In this document: positions 39,613 through 50,450 of the stretch, piece by piece | Position numbering within the stretch: position 1 is the stretch's first letter | Layout: each line of letters begins with the position of its first letter | Assembly: GCA_017447745.1 (NCBI GenBank) | Contig: JAFSMW010000041.1 | Location: forward strand, 32,255 to 96,254 | Length of the DNA: 64,000 nucleotides | Source: Thermoguttaceae bacterium | GTDB lineage: Bacteria > Planctomycetota > Planctomycetia > Pirellulales > Thermoguttaceae | Direction of reading: 5' to 3' | Program-made: the position numbers and the translations under genes | Notes under the pieces: generated by a model | Told to the model about the DNA's origin: nothing | Databases searched by the model: none | What the model saw: only the letters and a program-made list of their open reading frames with translations

Positions 39613-41004
39613 ATGAACCGTTATATTTCCCTGATATTAGCTTTTGTTTCGATAATTGGGGCGTTGTCCCTGCCAGTTCAGGCGGCGCCGAGAGCGAAGA
39701 AGTCCAACGTGATTCTGTTTATTGCAGACGGCGCGGGTTTTGCGACGTTTAGCACGGCGGCGGATTATCAAACCGGGTCGCCGATGGGGTTGCCGTACAT
39801 GTCCAAACCGTGGAGTCTGTATTCCTGTTCGACGTACAGTATCGCTGGAGAATACGAACCGGACGAGATGTGGAGTTCGTTCAAAAAACAGTTGTCAAAC
39901 GCGACGGACTCTGCCGCTGCCGCAACGGCGATAAACGCAGGCATTAAAACCGATAACGGCTCGCTGGGGCTGGACGACGATCAGGAATGGGTTGAGACGT
40001 TTGCGGAAATGGCGGCTAAAAAGGGGTTCGCCTGCGGAGCGGTTACGTCCGTTCAGGTCGCTCACGCTACGCCCGGCGGCGTTGTAGGACACGCCAATTC
40101 CCGGCGCGAAGGAGCTCGCATCTTTGAGCAGTCGCTCAATTCCGGCGCGCTGTCGGTTCTCATCGGCTGCGGACATCCGGAATACGACCGTCAGGGCGCT
40201 CCTGTAACGGGGGATCCGCTGGCTCGAAAATCGTCTGACGATTATTATTTCTCCGCCGATGGGAAAAAACATTACTTGGAATACAACGTCTTCGGACCGT
40301 CAAAACGTCAGTGGGAGAAGATTAAAAATGACGATTTGCCTGAAGGCTGGGAGTTTATCGAAGCCCGGGAGGATTTCCAGCGCATTGCGAAAGACCCCGG
40401 CGAGGCGCCGAAAAAGCTGCTGGGAATAGCCCGCAGTCACGTCAGTTTTACTTACGACGACCGGAACAATCAACGGCAGATTATTCCTACCGTTCCTACG
40501 CTGACTGAGGCGTCGCTGGCGGCGCTGAACGTCTTGAATCAGAATCGCAAAGGATTCTACCTGATGATTGAAGGCGGCGCGGTTGACACGTGCAATCACA
40601 ACAACAATCTGCCGGGAATGCTGGTTGAGATGAGAGAATTCAACGCGGCTGTTGCGGCAGTCTGCGATTGGGTCGAAAAGAATTCTTCCTGGGAGGAAAC
40701 GCTGGTAATTATCACCGCCGACCACGACACCGGCGCGCTATGGAGTCCAAACGCCGACAAATCCGGCTCGCTGTTTGAAAAAATCCAGTTCAACGGCAAA
40801 GGCTCTCTTCCGACGTATAAATACTACACCGCCAACCATACCAACCAGCTCGTTCCCGTCTACGTTCGCGGAAAGAACGTCGAGTTGTTTGAAAAGTGCA
40901 TCCGAGGAACCGATCCCTTCTTCGGCAAACTCTGGAACTACGACGGTCGATATATTGACAACACCGATTTTATTCAAGTTATGACGTACGTTATGGGACT
41001 TTAG
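39613..41004 (+). CDS. Secreted alkaline phosphatase (PhoA family)
   Basis: 463 aa. Signal peptide about 1-25 (ends PVQAA). Metal-binding aspartate in the opening strand (NVILFIADGAG, near 35-44), nucleophile Ser100 in TDSAAAATA, EGGAVD (about 325) and HDTGAL (about 376) for metal ligands, and the late histidine in NHTNQLVPVYVRG (about 405). These match the PhoA-type alkaline phosphatase family, which removes phosphate from extracellular monoesters using two Zn and one Mg. Length is typical. No Shine-Dalgarno sequence before the ATG, which follows a C/T-rich stretch. The stop codon TAG is the start of the AGGCAATAGGCAGTAG repeat array. Confidence 0.9.
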   Translation: MNRYISLILAFVSIIGALSLPVQAAPRAKKSNVILFIADGAGFATFSTAADYQTGSPMGLPYMSKPWSLYSCSTYSIAGEYEPDEMWSSFKKQLSNATDSAAAATAINAGIKTDNGSLGLDDDQEWVETFAEMAAKKGFACGAVTSVQVAHATPGGVVGHANSRREGARIFEQSLNSGALSVLIGCGHPEYDRQGAPVTGDPLARKSSDDYYFSADGKKHYLEYNVFGPSKRQWEKIKNDDLPEGWEFIEAREDFQRIAKDPGEAPKKLLGIARSHVSFTYDDRNNQRQIIPTVPTLTEASLAALNVLNQNRKGFYLMIEGGAVDTCNHNNNLPGMLVEMREFNAAVAAVCDWVEKNSSWEETLVIITADHDTGALWSPNADKSGSLFEKIQFNGKGSLPTYKYYTANHTNQLVPVYVRGKNVELFEKCIRGTDPFFGKLWNYDGRYIDNTDFIQVMTYVMGL

Positions 41005-41071
41005 GCAATAGGCAGTAGTTTAAAAGTTCCTACTGCCTACTGCCTACTGCCTCCCTCCCCCCTACTGCCTA
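41005..41071. repeat. TACTGCC hairpin array abutting the second uvrA-like start
   Basis: Purine arm (AGGCAATAGGCAGTAG), spacer, then repeated TACTGCC units running into the ATG at 41072; the ATGACTACTGCC of the start itself reads as one more degenerate unit. Confidence 0.85.
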
Positions 41072-43504
41072 ATGACTACTGCCTTCATCTCCATTCACGG
41101 CGCGAACGCCAATAATCTGAAGAACGTCAGCGTTGAGATTCCTCTCAATGCGCTGACGGTTATTACCGGTTTAAGCGGGTCGGGAAAGAGTTCGCTGGCG
41201 TTTGACACGCTCTACGCGCAGTCGCAAAGACAGTATATGGAAGGTTTGTCGCCGACGCTGCGCGCGCTGTTTCGGCGTCAGCCCATGCCGAAAGTGGAGC
41301 GAATCGAGAACCTCCCGCCGGCGGTAGCTGTTGACCAGCAGCCGTTGCGGGCGTCAACGCGGTCAACGGTTGGAACAGCGACGGAAATCTACGACTTTCT
41401 CCGCGTTCTGTTTGCTAAAGCCGGGCGGGTTGCCTGTCCGAATTGCGGCTGCGTGTTACAGCAACAGTCTCAGGACGCCATTGTCGACCGGATTCTGGAA
41501 CTGCCCAAGGGAACGCGGCTGATGATTCTCGCGCCGATAGCTCAAGGGAAAAAAGGACGTCTGGATTCCGTAGTCGAACAGGTTCGCAAACGCGGCATGA
41601 CCCGGATTCGAATCGATGGGACGGTTTACGAGCTGGACGACGTCCCGGAGCTTAACCCTGCCGCGTCACACAGCGCCGATGCCGTTATTGACCGCTGCGT
41701 TTCCCGTCCTGACGCCCGAAGCCGACTGGCGGACTCTGTTTCAACGGCTGTCAACATTTCCGGCTCTGCGGTTATCGTCTGCGCGCCCAGCGCCGATGGA
41801 ACGTGGACGGATTCTCTTTACAGTACGCTGTATTCCTGCCCGCAATGCGGAGAAAACCTGCCTGAAGTCGAGCCGAGAACGTTTTCTCTCTACAGCCCAT
41901 ATTTTCAGACGGTTTCTCAATGCGTTACAATTTTTGGAAAGACGATTCTGGACTGGACGGCGCTGGACGTTGCATCTTTGCGTCCGGTTGTGGAACAGGC
42001 GCAAAGCGAATTCTCTCGCCTAGGCGGCGCTGCCAACGCTGTAGCTCAGCCGCTGTTGGAACAGATCGCGCGGCGGCTGGATTTCCTCGATCGGGCGGGG
42101 GTAGGGTACTTGTCGCTTGACCGAACGCTCGACACGCTTTCCGGGGGAGAAATGCAACGAGTCAAACTGTCCCGAGCGCTCGGTTCCGCTCTGACGGGCG
42201 TCTGTTACATTCTGGACGAGCCTTCAATCGGGCTTCATCGGGACGACTGCGCGGAACTTATCAAAACGATACGGGATATTCAGCGTTTGGGGAATACAAT
42301 TGTCGCCGTCGAGCACGATCCTCAGTTTATTCGCGCCGCCGATTATATTATCGACATCGGTCCTGGCGCGGGAGATCAGGGGGGAACGGTTTTGGCGACC
42401 GGAACCCTAACGGATATTCTCAATAATCCCAATAGCGTTACGGGGAGATGGCTGGCGGAAGGCAATAGGCAAGAGGCAAGAGACAGTAGGACGCAAGAGC
42501 CTCACAAAACTACTGCCTACTGCCTACTGTCTACTGCCTTCCTCACTCTTACCGGCGCAACGCTCAACAACCTTCAAAACGTCGACTTGGAAATCCCGTT
42601 GGGAAAGATGACCGTTGTAACAGGGCGAAGCGGGTCAGGGAAAAGCTCGCTGATTATCGGGACGCTGCTGCCGGCGGTCAAGTGGAGTTTGACAAATCGT
42701 AAAACGCCCAATCCGGCTGAAGGATTGTACAAGTCGCTGACTGGGTTTGAGTCCCTTGAACGCGTTGTCTGGATTGACCAGTCTCCCATCGGGCGTTCAC
42801 CGCGAAGCAATCCCGCAACGTTCTCCGGCGTCTACGACGAGATTCGGCGTCTGTTCGCTCAAACCAAAACCGCCAAACGGCTGGGGTATTCCTCCGCCCG
42901 GTTTTCGTTAAATACAAAAGGCGGACGCTGTGAGACGTGTCAGGGAACCGGGTATCAGCGGGTTGAACTCAATTTCCTGCCGGATATGTTTATCCCATGT
43001 CCGGACTGCGGCGGGAAACAGTTTAACCCCCAGACGCTTTCCGTCAAATACAAAGAAAAATCCATTGCCGACGTTTTGGCGATGTCAATCGAAGACGCTG
43101 CGGCGTTCTTCGCCGATATTCCCAAAATCGCCCCGGCGCTTAGCGTCATGAACGATTTGGGATTGGGATACTTGCGATTAGGGCAGGGCGCTAACACTCT
43201 TTCTGGCGGTGAAGCCCAACGGCTTAAGCTGTCGACGGAGCTGAAAAAATGCGCCGGCGACAGCATCGTTCTAGGCGGGACTGGCTCTGCGCTGTACGTT
43301 CTGGACGAGCCAACGACGGGGCTTCACGGTTTGGATGTGGAACGGCTGGTTGACGTCTTGCGCCGTTTGACGGATGCTGGAAACACCGTTGTCGTTATCG
43401 AACACAACGACCAGATTCAAAACGCGGCTGACAGAATCGTCGAGCTTGGTCCCGGCGGAGGACGTCTGGGCGGACGAATTATCAATGTTCTTGACAAAGA
43501 ATGA
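41072..43504 (+). CDS. UvrA-family ABC ATPase (closer to canonical UvrA)
   Basis: 810 aa. N-terminus [20 protein letters not shown] aligns with the UvrA start, so the ATG inside the repeat is likely real. First Walker [26 protein letters not shown] near residue 32; [14 protein letters not shown] and CPNCGC (about 91-128) are canonical. First signature [15 protein letters not shown] with [13 protein letters not shown] (about 353-390); second Walker [12 protein letters not shown] near 515; zinc module [10 protein letters not shown]...[11 protein letters not shown] (about 620-655); last signature [17 protein letters not shown] and [12 protein letters not shown]. It is shorter than standard UvrA because the inserted domains are reduced. 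It may act in excision repair or be a resistance/repair paralog; UvrB is not in the window. A repeat array (42460-42540) is read through between the two modules. Confidence 0.85.
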   Translation: MTTAFISIHGANANNLKNVSVEIPLNALTVITGLSGSGKSSLAFDTLYAQSQRQYMEGLSPTLRALFRRQPMPKVERIENLPPAVAVDQQPLRASTRSTVGTATEIYDFLRVLFAKAGRVACPNCGCVLQQQSQDAIVDRILELPKGTRLMILAPIAQGKKGRLDSVVEQVRKRGMTRIRIDGTVYELDDVPELNPAASHSADAVIDRCVSRPDARSRLADSVSTAVNISGSAVIVCAPSADGTWTDSLYSTLYSCPQCGENLPEVEPRTFSLYSPYFQTVSQCVTIFGKTILDWTALDVASLRPVVEQAQSEFSRLGGAANAVAQPLLEQIARRLDFLDRAGVGYLSLDRTLDTLSGGEMQRVKLSRALGSALTGVCYILDEPSIGLHRDDCAELIKTIRDIQRLGNTIVAVEHDPQFIRAADYIIDIGPGAGDQGGTVLATGTLTDILNNPNSVTGRWLAEGNRQEARDSRTQEPHKTTAYCLLSTAFLTLTGATLNNLQNVDLEIPLGKMTVVTGRSGSGKSSLIIGTLLPAVKWSLTNRKTPNPAEGLYKSLTGFESLERVVWIDQSPIGRSPRSNPATFSGVYDEIRRLFAQTKTAKRLGYSSARFSLNTKGGRCETCQGTGYQRVELNFLPDMFIPCPDCGGKQFNPQTLSVKYKEKSIADVLAMSIEDAAAFFADIPKIAPALSVMNDLGLGYLRLGQGANTLSGGEAQRLKLSTELKKCAGDSIVLGGTGSALYVLDEPTTGLHGLDVERLVDVLRRLTDAGNTVVVIEHNDQIQNAADRIVELGPGGGRLGGRIINVLDKE
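42460..42540. repeat. TACTGCC hairpin array inside the second uvrA-like gene
   Basis: Purine arm AGGCAATAGGCAAGAGGC and further units, GACGCAAGAGCCTC spacer, then TACTGCC units. Read in frame as [20 protein letters not shown] plus CLLSTAF between the two ATPase modules, the same protein position as the array in the other uvrA-like gene. Confidence 0.85.
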
Positions 43505-43530
43505 GGGATTGATTATAATATAGTGATAAG

Positions 43531-43612
43531 TTATGAGTGGCAAGTGGTAAGGTCGCAAAGCGTTTTTCTTACTAACCACTTACAACTAACCACTTACCAC
43601 CCCACTCATTCT
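43531..43612. repeat. GAGTGGC/CCACTTAC hairpin array before the UbiA gene
   Basis: GAGTGGCAAGTGGTAAGG arm, then ACTAACCACTTACAACTAAC and CACTTACCACCCCACTC. It ends about 14 nt before the ATG at 43626, where no Shine-Dalgarno sequence is seen. Confidence 0.7.
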
Positions 43613-43625
43613 GTTCCTAACAAAA

Positions 43626-44591
43626 ATGATAATCCCCTATATTTCCATCGCCCGTCCTGACCACTGGTTCAAAAACGTTTTTATGCTTTTGGGAACCGTT
43701 CTGGTCTTTTTTTATAATAAGGAATTAATCGGTCAGCTGAACCAGCCGACAATCTGGCTGTCAATTGCGTGGGCGTTTGCTGCGACGTGCATTGTGGCGT
43801 CGAGCAACTACGTAATCAACGAGATTTTAGACGCCCCGACAGACTTGGCGCACCCGAAAAAACGGTTTCGCCCGATTCCTTCCGGACAGGTCAAACTTCC
43901 CATTGCTTACGCCGAATGGATAGCGTTGGGCGCGCTGGGGCTGTGGATGGCGTGGCAGGTCAACGTCTGGTTTTTCGCCTCGGCAGCGTGGCTGTTGGTT
44001 ATGGGACTGATTTACAATATCCCGCCGGTGCGGTCGAAAGAATTGCCCTATCTGGACGTTTTGAGCGAGTCTATCAATAACCCGATTCGTCTTTTGCTGG
44101 GCTGGTTCGCCCTGACGGATGCGCTTGTTCCGCCGATCAGTCTGATGATTGCGTACTGGATGGCAGGCGCGTTTTTCATGGCGGCGAAACGCTGGGCGGA
44201 ATACAAGAGCATCAACGACCCGGAAGCCGCAGCCGCCTATCGACGCTCTTTCAAGTGGTACAATCTCGATCGGCTGATGGTTTCGATGTTTTTCTATGCA
44301 ATCACCTGCGCCTTGTTTTTAGGCGTTTTTATCGTCCGATACCATTTGGAACTGATTCTGTCCATGCCGTTTATCGCCGGATTTTTCGCGATGTACCTGC
44401 ATGTAACGTTCCTGCCGGATTCGCCCGTTCAGGCGCCGGAACATCTCTATCAACAGAAAGGACTGATGATTTATCTCATAATCTGCGCCATCGTCTTTTT
44501 TGGTTTGATGTTCACGAATATTCCCGCTATGTATGACCTGTTCAACGTCGAACAGACAACCATCTCCCCGTTGTGGACGATTGGGAAGTGA
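43626..44591 (+). CDS. UbiA-family prenyltransferase (DPPR-synthase-like)
   Basis: 321 aa with about eight membrane helices. The first aspartate motif NEILDAPTD (near residues 66-74, N-x-x-x-D-x-x-x-D) is intact; it binds the Mg-diphosphate of the prenyl donor. The opening [16 protein letters not shown] resembles decaprenyl-phosphate phosphoribosyltransferase (UbiA superfamily), which makes the arabinose donor precursor for cell-wall glycans. The second aspartate motif is degenerate ([14 protein letters not shown]). Family assignment is solid, substrate is inferred. Inner membrane. Convergent with the third PEP-CTERM gene through a shared bidirectional terminator. Confidence 0.85.
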   Translation: MIIPYISIARPDHWFKNVFMLLGTVLVFFYNKELIGQLNQPTIWLSIAWAFAATCIVASSNYVINEILDAPTDLAHPKKRFRPIPSGQVKLPIAYAEWIALGALGLWMAWQVNVWFFASAAWLLVMGLIYNIPPVRSKELPYLDVLSESINNPIRLLLGWFALTDALVPPISLMIAYWMAGAFFMAAKRWAEYKSINDPEAAAAYRRSFKWYNLDRLMVSMFFYAITCALFLGVFIVRYHLELILSMPFIAGFFAMYLHVTFLPDSPVQAPEHLYQQKGLMIYLIICAIVFFGLMFTNIPAMYDLFNVEQTTISPLWTIGK

Positions 44592-44595
44592 GAAG

Positions 44596-44649
<54 letters not shown>

Positions 44650-44695
44650 CGCAAGCGCCTCAATAAACTATTGTTCATGCGATTTCAGAGCTTAC

Positions 44696-44736
44696 AAAAA
44701 ACGGGAGATCGGCTAACGCCTTTCTCCCGTTTTAAT
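44696..44736. terminator. Bidirectional terminator between UbiA and the third PEP-CTERM gene
   Basis: Perfect 11-bp stem AAAACGGGAGA/TCTCCCGTTTT (44698-44708 with 44723-44733); A run before and T run after it make it work in both directions for the two convergent genes. Confidence 0.8.
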
Positions 44737-44773
44737 ATTCTGTTACGCTTGCGTAACTCCTCACTCCTCACTC

Positions 44774-47700
44774 CTAATTTCTAACTCGCTTACGCAGGAA
44801 TAGCGCGGCAACGCCAAGAATCAGCAGCGCCCAGGTTGACGGTTCCGGAACGCCGGAGCCGGGTTCTGGAACAGGACCAGCGCCAAGACCGATCAGATAA
44901 AGACCGTCCGTTCTGCCTTCCAATCCAAAGAGCAAACCGTAGTTTCCAAGCAGATCGCTCATGTCGGTTACGTCGTTGACAAATCCTTCGTCTGAAACCA
45001 GCTTGTATTCAGCGCCTTCCGCCGCCCAAAGGTTGGCGTCGGCTGCGCTTGTAAAGAACAGCTTGATGATGGAATTGGCATCAAGAACCAATTCGTTAGA
45101 CGCGTTCTCGATGGAAAGCGTATCGAATTCCTGCATGTCCGGATTGTCGTTGTACTGGCTGAACTCGAACAAGAGCGTTCCGCTGGCGTCGATTACGACG
45201 TTGCCGGTTACAGACAAATCTCCAACGGAGTTGCCAGGAGAAAGCGTTGCGCCAGATTTGACGTTCAAATCGCCTGTATACGCGCCCTTGAAGTCCAGTT
45301 CACCGGCTTCGACTGCGAATTGATTCGATTCAAACTGACCGTCGGCTGCGAAAATCTTGAGCGTTCCCTTGCCTGTCTTAACAACGTTCCCGCCGGAAAC
45401 GGAGACGTCATCGGTAAACGTCAGCTGCTTTGAATCGTCCTGAGCAACGTTGTATTCCAAAGTGGCGTCGTTATCAATTACGATTGAGCTGTTTGCCTTA
45501 ACAGCGTCGCCGGTCAGAGTGAGCGTTCCGTTAGCAACGGTCGTCGTGCCGGAATTGGTATTGTCTCCAGAAAGCGTCAATTTACCGTCGCCGGTCTTGG
45601 TAACGTTTCCTTCTCCTGAAACGACGCCGGCAAGAGTCAGGTTGCGGTCTTCGCCGACTTCCACTGTGCCGTTGGCGTTCATTTCAACTGCTTTGCCGTA
45701 CGTTGCCGCATTTTCGTCGCCTTCAGTAAACTTGACGCCTTTTTTGTCCTGACCGTCAATCGTCCACTTGTCAGCGCTGATAGCTTCTTCTGTATTGGCG
45801 AGATAGTACGGATCCTCTACAGGCGGCGCATCGTTTTGTTTTTTCATAACGATGTAGTTGCCGGTTGTATCCAGATACCAGTTTGACGTTTGAGCGGAAT
45901 TGACCAACAGCTCAATGTTGTCCAAAGAGCCAGAGATGCCTAATGTGTCAATGAGAATATATCCGCCTGAAGTATTGTTCCACCAGGTCAGTTCGTCGTT
46001 ATTAGCAAAATTAATATTGATGGCGCCGGAGGTCAACGTCGTGGCATTGGCAAGCAGATAATCGTAATTGGTTGCTGACGTTGCGGCATAGAAATCAAAG
46101 TTGACTGTACCGCCGTTAAGAGCGAAGTCTGCAATGGTGATTTCCGCCGCCGAGCTGCTGGTTCCCAAAACAAACGACCCTCCGTTGAGAGCAACGTTGG
46201 TTGAGGCAAGATTGGCGCCAGTCTGGAACGTCGCTCCCGATTCAACAGTAAGATTGGGCGTCGACAGGCTTCCAGAGCTTGCCAAAACGAGCGTACCGCC
46301 GGAAACGGTCGTGTCGCCGGTGTACGTGTTGACGCTGGAAATGGTTAGCTTGCCGGAGCCGGTCTTTGCAACGGTTCCAGACCCGGAAATGGCGTTGGTT
46401 AACGTCTGTTCTGAAGTGTGAGCGAATTCAATCGCCGCGTTGTTGACAACGTCTCCAGTTCCAAACGTCCCGTTGCCGGAAAGAACCAGCGTACCTTCAG
46501 AAACGGTTGTCGTACTGTGGCTGTTTGGAGCCGTCAGCGTCAGCGTACCAGCTCCGGTTTTATCCAGAGCGTTGTAATGACCAGGATCCATCGGAATCAA
46601 CGAGCCGGAAAGCGTCAGCGGGGCTTTGTCTGCAACGTTAAATGTGATAGTTCTACCGGTATTATACATGGCGATGTCGGCAGAAATTTCGTTCATCACG
46701 TTTTCCGGAGTTCCATTTTCGTACTGAGTAATAAACTGTGAATTCCAGTTATGACCAGCGCTAAATTGAGTTCCAGTAATGGACGAACCGTTTTTCATAT
46801 AGATCTGATGAGCGTACGAATTGACCTTTCCGTCAAAGTTCAAAACGCCGTTGTCAAGTGTAATAACAGTGTTGTTGGTCGAGTGGTCGCAAGACGTCGT
46901 TAATGTCGAATTTTTGACTGTAACAGACGAACCGCTAAAATAACCGCTTCCCAACCAGCTTGTACCATAAGAAATGGTTGCGTTCATATTGTTGAACGTA
47001 AAAGCTCCCAAACCGGTTACAGCGCCGGCGGCGGAATTGAAATTGATATTTCCCGGGGCGTCGCCCGTTCCGTTAAATACAACTGCCGTGCCGGTATAGC
47101 CGTCCAGACCGGAAAGGTTCTTTTTAATATCCAGGGTTGAACCGGAATCAAAATTGACGGTTAAGGTTTTATAGTTTCCTTTTAGAACAAGCGATATACT
47201 GGTATCAATGGTTGACGTTCCGCCTTTTACTGTCCAGGTTCCAGAACCTACGTATCCGGCGCGAAGCTGACCGGTTCCGTTAACCGTTGCGGAATTCAGC
47301 GTCAGCAGGTTTTGATACTGCGCACTGTTCAACGCCAGCGTACCGCCGTTGACGGTCAGCATAACGTTGGGAGACGTGTTCCAGTTTCTGGCGTATTCCA
47401 GCGTTCCGCCTTCGTTGACTGTAATCGGAGCGGTTCCCCAGTATCCCGTTGTACTGCCAGCGGTAAAAACGCTGTGGTTAGCGTTGATTACCATTTTTCC
47501 GCCGTCGATAATAATTTCTTTAAGGGAGTTGTTCGTTCCAGCGTACCCGTACCCTGTTCGGCAGAACGTTTGCGTTCCTTCTCCGACTTTTTTGATTGTT
47601 ACATTTCTCTTGTCTGGCAAGCCGCGAATGTAACCTGCAAAGGAAGCGGAGTCAGAACTGGTTGTGCCAGCGCCAATTTCAAACGTGTAGACGTTTACAT

Positions 47701-50119
47701 CTCTGGAGCCGAACACTTCAACGTCTGCCGTAGAATTGAGTTTGCCGATCTGAACCGTTCCCGAATCGAAAATGTTAAAGCGCCCTCCTTGGTTGATTGT
47801 CAGGTCGAATACCCCAAACGCCCCGGGATTAACTCGGGTAAAGCCGCTGGCAACGGTTAAATGACCGTTGTACCCGCCGTTCCCGTTGAAATGAATGTAC
47901 CCGTTGGTTGTTAAATCGCCGGAGCCGGAAACGGATTTAAAGCTGGAATACTCGCCGGTTGCCACAGAAATGGTTGCTCCGTCCGCGCCGACAACGACGT
48001 CGTTATTGAACGTTTGAGCGCTTCCTGCTGGAGTTGCGTCAAGCGTTCCGCCGTTAATCGTAACAGAACCGGTTCCCAAAGCGCCGGGATTGGAAATTGT
48101 TACATTGCCAGCGGAAATGGTCGTTCCGCCGCTGTAGGTATTGGCATTGCTTAAATACAGCGTACCAGCGCCGATCTTTTCCATTGCGCCTGATCCTGAA
48201 ATAACTCCAGACATCTTTAATACTTTCTCGGCGCCAACTTCGAATGAAGCATTTTCTGACATAACAACGGTACCGGTATATTCAGACGCGGTATTGGTTC
48301 CTTCGGTAAATTGAACGCCCAGTTTGGGGTTGTGGTCAATTGTCCACTGTCCCAAAGCGAGGTCGTCTCCGCTGTTGGCGTTCCAGTAAGGCGTAACCGG
48401 CGCAGGACCGTCGCTGCCTTTCATGAGAAAGACGCCGGCGTCCGTTTTTTCCAGCCGCCATTTGGACGTTGACGTTCCGTTGACCAAAACGTTCATATTG
48501 GAGAACGTAAAGTCATCGCTAGTCCCTTTAAAGGTGATAAGTTCGTATCCGTCGTCCGTAATGTTGTCATACCATAAATTGGAATCCTGATTGAAAACAA
48601 GGTTCAGATATCCGGATGTCATTGAGGCTGAATCATTAATTTCCAAATAGTCGTAACCGTACCAAACGTCGGTATAGTCGATCATATTGAAGCTGACTAT
48701 GCCTCCGTTAGAAACCGTTATATCAGGAACAATTACTCCAACAGACGAACTGTTGTCTGTTCCAAGAACAAAGTTTCCTCCGTTGACGTTAATGCTTGCA
48801 TTATCCAGGTTAAACCCTGCCTTGAAATAGGCTCCAGTCTTTACCTCAATTTCAGGAGATGAAAAGTTGGCGGCGTCAGGAAGAATTAACGTTCCGCCTG
48901 AAACGGTTGTCTTACCGGAATACGAATTATAAGAGGGAAGCGTTAAGGCTCCATCGCCGGATTTGACAAGATTGCCGCTGCCATAGATATCATAAGCAAT
49001 CGTTTTGTCGTCTGAGTAGTTGTATTCGACAGTTCCGTTTACAGTAAGAGCGCCTGTTCCGGTAGTTCCGTTTCCTGTCAGTTTGAGCAATCCGCCCTCG
49101 ACTGTTGTAGTTCCCGTGTACGTATTGGCGTTGGAAAGAATCAGCGTACCTTCCCCGGTCTTTGTGATTGATCCGTTTCCGGCGAGTTTACTGGCAAGAG
49201 TAATCGTTTTGCCAGCGTCAGCGTTCAATGTAGTTGTTGTACCATCATTGAGCGTAATATTCAAATTGCTTGCCCAGGTATGGCTGGCTGTTGCGTTAAC
49301 TGTGCCGCTTCCGAATTTGATTACCGGTTCGATTGAACTGCTGGCGCCTCGTTTGTTGCGAGAGACGCCGCCGTCTCCCATGTTAAGCGTTCCGCCAGTT
49401 AGTGTAAGAGTTCCTTTAGCGTTAGCATTGTTAGAAAGGCTAAGACCTTTCAAGCTGACAGCGCCGCCGCTGATATTCATTTCAGCATAGCCATCCCATC
49501 CGACATAAGTGATAGTCTTGGGAATGCTCAATGTTCCGCCAGAGATATTGTATCTGGACGGATAGCCCGTGTTGGGCCAGTGCCCGATTCGAACTGACGT
49601 TGAACCGTTGGTTGTAAACGACACATCGCCGCCGGTTTGAGTAATGACGCCCTGAGCGTTTTTTGCTTCGTTGATATAAGCAATGCCGGAAACGTTTAAC
49701 GTTGCTCCTTCTGTAATGGCTAAATGCGTCGTTTTTGCATTGGCAACATGCAATTCTGTCAAGTTCATGGAACCGCTGAGCGTCATTTTTGCGCCGTTGC
49801 CAGAACCGTTGTTGATATAAAGCATGTTGAAGGAGTTGTTTGTTCCTGAATTGAAAACAACGTTTTCTCCGGTTTGGGTAAAGTTCTTGGTTGAAACGAT
49901 GTTGTTGTTAAACGTTATCGTCTGTCCTGAATCAGGCGTTGCCGTCAAATTGGACGTGGAATTTACCGCCTCGGAATAAGTCCCGCTGCCGGAAAAATTG
50001 GTTCCGTTGAACGAAACGTCTGCTTTGGCGTTTGTCATTAACGCCGCGCTCAGAATTGCTGCTGCGATAAAAGCCAGACGAATTTTGCTTGAAATCATGT
50101 TACGCTTTGAGGAAGTCAT
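44774..50119 (-). CDS. Giant PEP-CTERM protein with autotransporter-associated beta-strand repeats
   Basis: 1781 aa, starting at the ATG with a GGAGC ribosome binding site. Signal peptide about 1-33 (ends NAKAD). The whole body is a long parallel beta-helix of repeats of the type GxGTLxLSNANTYTGTTTVEGGxLxL, in at least three blocks separated by modules with LGQWTIDHNPK / DKWTIDGQDKK and a FTEG motif. The anchor is VPEPS, a hydrophobic helix and RKRVRN, typical PEP-CTERM. Unlike the other two, it has no C tract and a different leader. Its C-terminal ~150 residues are close to those of the gene at 3319-6781 (ETxxxLxFKGxYTGDLNVKSGATLSPGNSVGDL, then GRTDGLYL), so the two share an origin or recombine. 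Confidence 0.9.
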   Translation of the reverse strand: MTSSKRNMISSKIRLAFIAAAILSAALMTNAKADVSFNGTNFSGSGTYSEAVNSTSNLTATPDSGQTITFNNNIVSTKNFTQTGENVVFNSGTNNSFNMLYINNGSGNGAKMTLSGSMNLTELHVANAKTTHLAITEGATLNVSGIAYINEAKNAQGVITQTGGDVSFTTNGSTSVRIGHWPNTGYPSRYNISGGTLSIPKTITYVGWDGYAEMNISGGAVSLKGLSLSNNANAKGTLTLTGGTLNMGDGGVSRNKRGASSSIEPVIKFGSGTVNATASHTWASNLNITLNDGTTTTLNADAGKTITLASKLAGNGSITKTGEGTLILSNANTYTGTTTVEGGLLKLTGNGTTGTGALTVNGTVEYNYSDDKTIAYDIYGSGNLVKSGDGALTLPSYNSYSGKTTVSGGTLILPDAANFSSPEIEVKTGAYFKAGFNLDNASINVNGGNFVLGTDNSSSVGVIVPDITVSNGGIVSFNMIDYTDVWYGYDYLEINDSASMTSGYLNLVFNQDSNLWYDNITDDGYELITFKGTSDDFTFSNMNVLVNGTSTSKWRLEKTDAGVFLMKGSDGPAPVTPYWNANSGDDLALGQWTIDHNPKLGVQFTEGTNTASEYTGTVVMSENASFEVGAEKVLKMSGVISGSGAMEKIGAGTLYLSNANTYSGGTTISAGNVTISNPGALGTGSVTINGGTLDATPAGSAQTFNNDVVVGADGATISVATGEYSSFKSVSGSGDLTTNGYIHFNGNGGYNGHLTVASGFTRVNPGAFGVFDLTINQGGRFNIFDSGTVQIGKLNSTADVEVFGSRDVNVYTFEIGAGTTSSDSASFAGYIRGLPDKRNVTIKKVGEGTQTFCRTGYGYAGTNNSLKEIIIDGGKMVINANHSVFTAGSTTGYWGTAPITVNEGGTLEYARNWNTSPNVMLTVNGGTLALNSAQYQNLLTLNSATVNGTGQLRAGYVGSGTWTVKGGTSTIDTSISLVLKGNYKTLTVNFDSGSTLDIKKNLSGLDGYTGTAVVFNGTGDAPGNINFNSAAGAVTGLGAFTFNNMNATISYGTSWLGSGYFSGSSVTVKNSTLTTSCDHSTNNTVITLDNGVLNFDGKVNSYAHQIYMKNGSSITGTQFSAGHNWNSQFITQYENGTPENVMNEISADIAMYNTGRTITFNVADKAPLTLSGSLIPMDPGHYNALDKTGAGTLTLTAPNSHSTTTVSEGTLVLSGNGTFGTGDVVNNAAIEFAHTSEQTLTNAISGSGTVAKTGSGKLTISSVNTYTGDTTVSGGTLVLASSGSLSTPNLTVESGATFQTGANLASTNVALNGGSFVLGTSSSAAEITIADFALNGGTVNFDFYAATSATNYDYLLANATTLTSGAININFANNDELTWWNNTSGGYILIDTLGISGSLDNIELLVNSAQTSNWYLDTTGNYIVMKKQNDAPPVEDPYYLANTEEAISADKWTIDGQDKKGVKFTEGDENAATYGKAVEMNANGTVEVGEDRNLTLAGVVSGEGNVTKTGDGKLTLSGDNTNSGTTTVANGTLTLTGDAVKANSSIVIDNDATLEYNVAQDDSKQLTFTDDVSVSGGNVVKTGKGTLKIFAADGQFESNQFAVEAGELDFKGAYTGDLNVKSGATLSPGNSVGDLSVTGNVVIDASGTLLFEFSQYNDNPDMQEFDTLSIENASNELVLDANSIIKLFFTSAADANLWAAEGAEYKLVSDEGFVNDVTDMSDLLGNYGLLFGLEGRTDGLYLIGLGAGPVPEPGSGVPEPSTWALLILGVAALFLRKRVRN

Positions 50120-50450
50120 GTTTCAGCTCCATATAATGATATGTTAAAAATGTATTGAATCCAAAATTGGAAAGTTAAAAGGTTTTTAACTTTTAACAAT
50201 AATATATAATTACGCTTAAATATATTATAATGTCAAATTTATCATTTGTCAACAAATTCAAAAAATTTTTTTAAAATATTCTTGGTAAGATAGGTGGCTT
50301 TTAGGAGTTGCGACATACAGATCAGAATAGACGCTAGATTAATCAGAAAAAAATGATAGTAATATAGTGCATGGGAATGTACAGGGGCGGCAATCCCTTT
50401 TTTATTTCTGCTCTTGACCAAATACGCAAAATTGATACAATAGGAAAAAC
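50120..50450. other. AT-rich upstream region of PEP-CTERM 3 and lysS
   Basis: Left half very AT-rich (50160-50290), the presumed promoter of the giant PEP-CTERM gene. At 50414-50441 there is a good sigma70-type promoter for the plus strand: TTGACC, 16-nt spacer, TACAAT. It drives the small ORF at 50451 and probably lysS. Confidence 0.55.
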
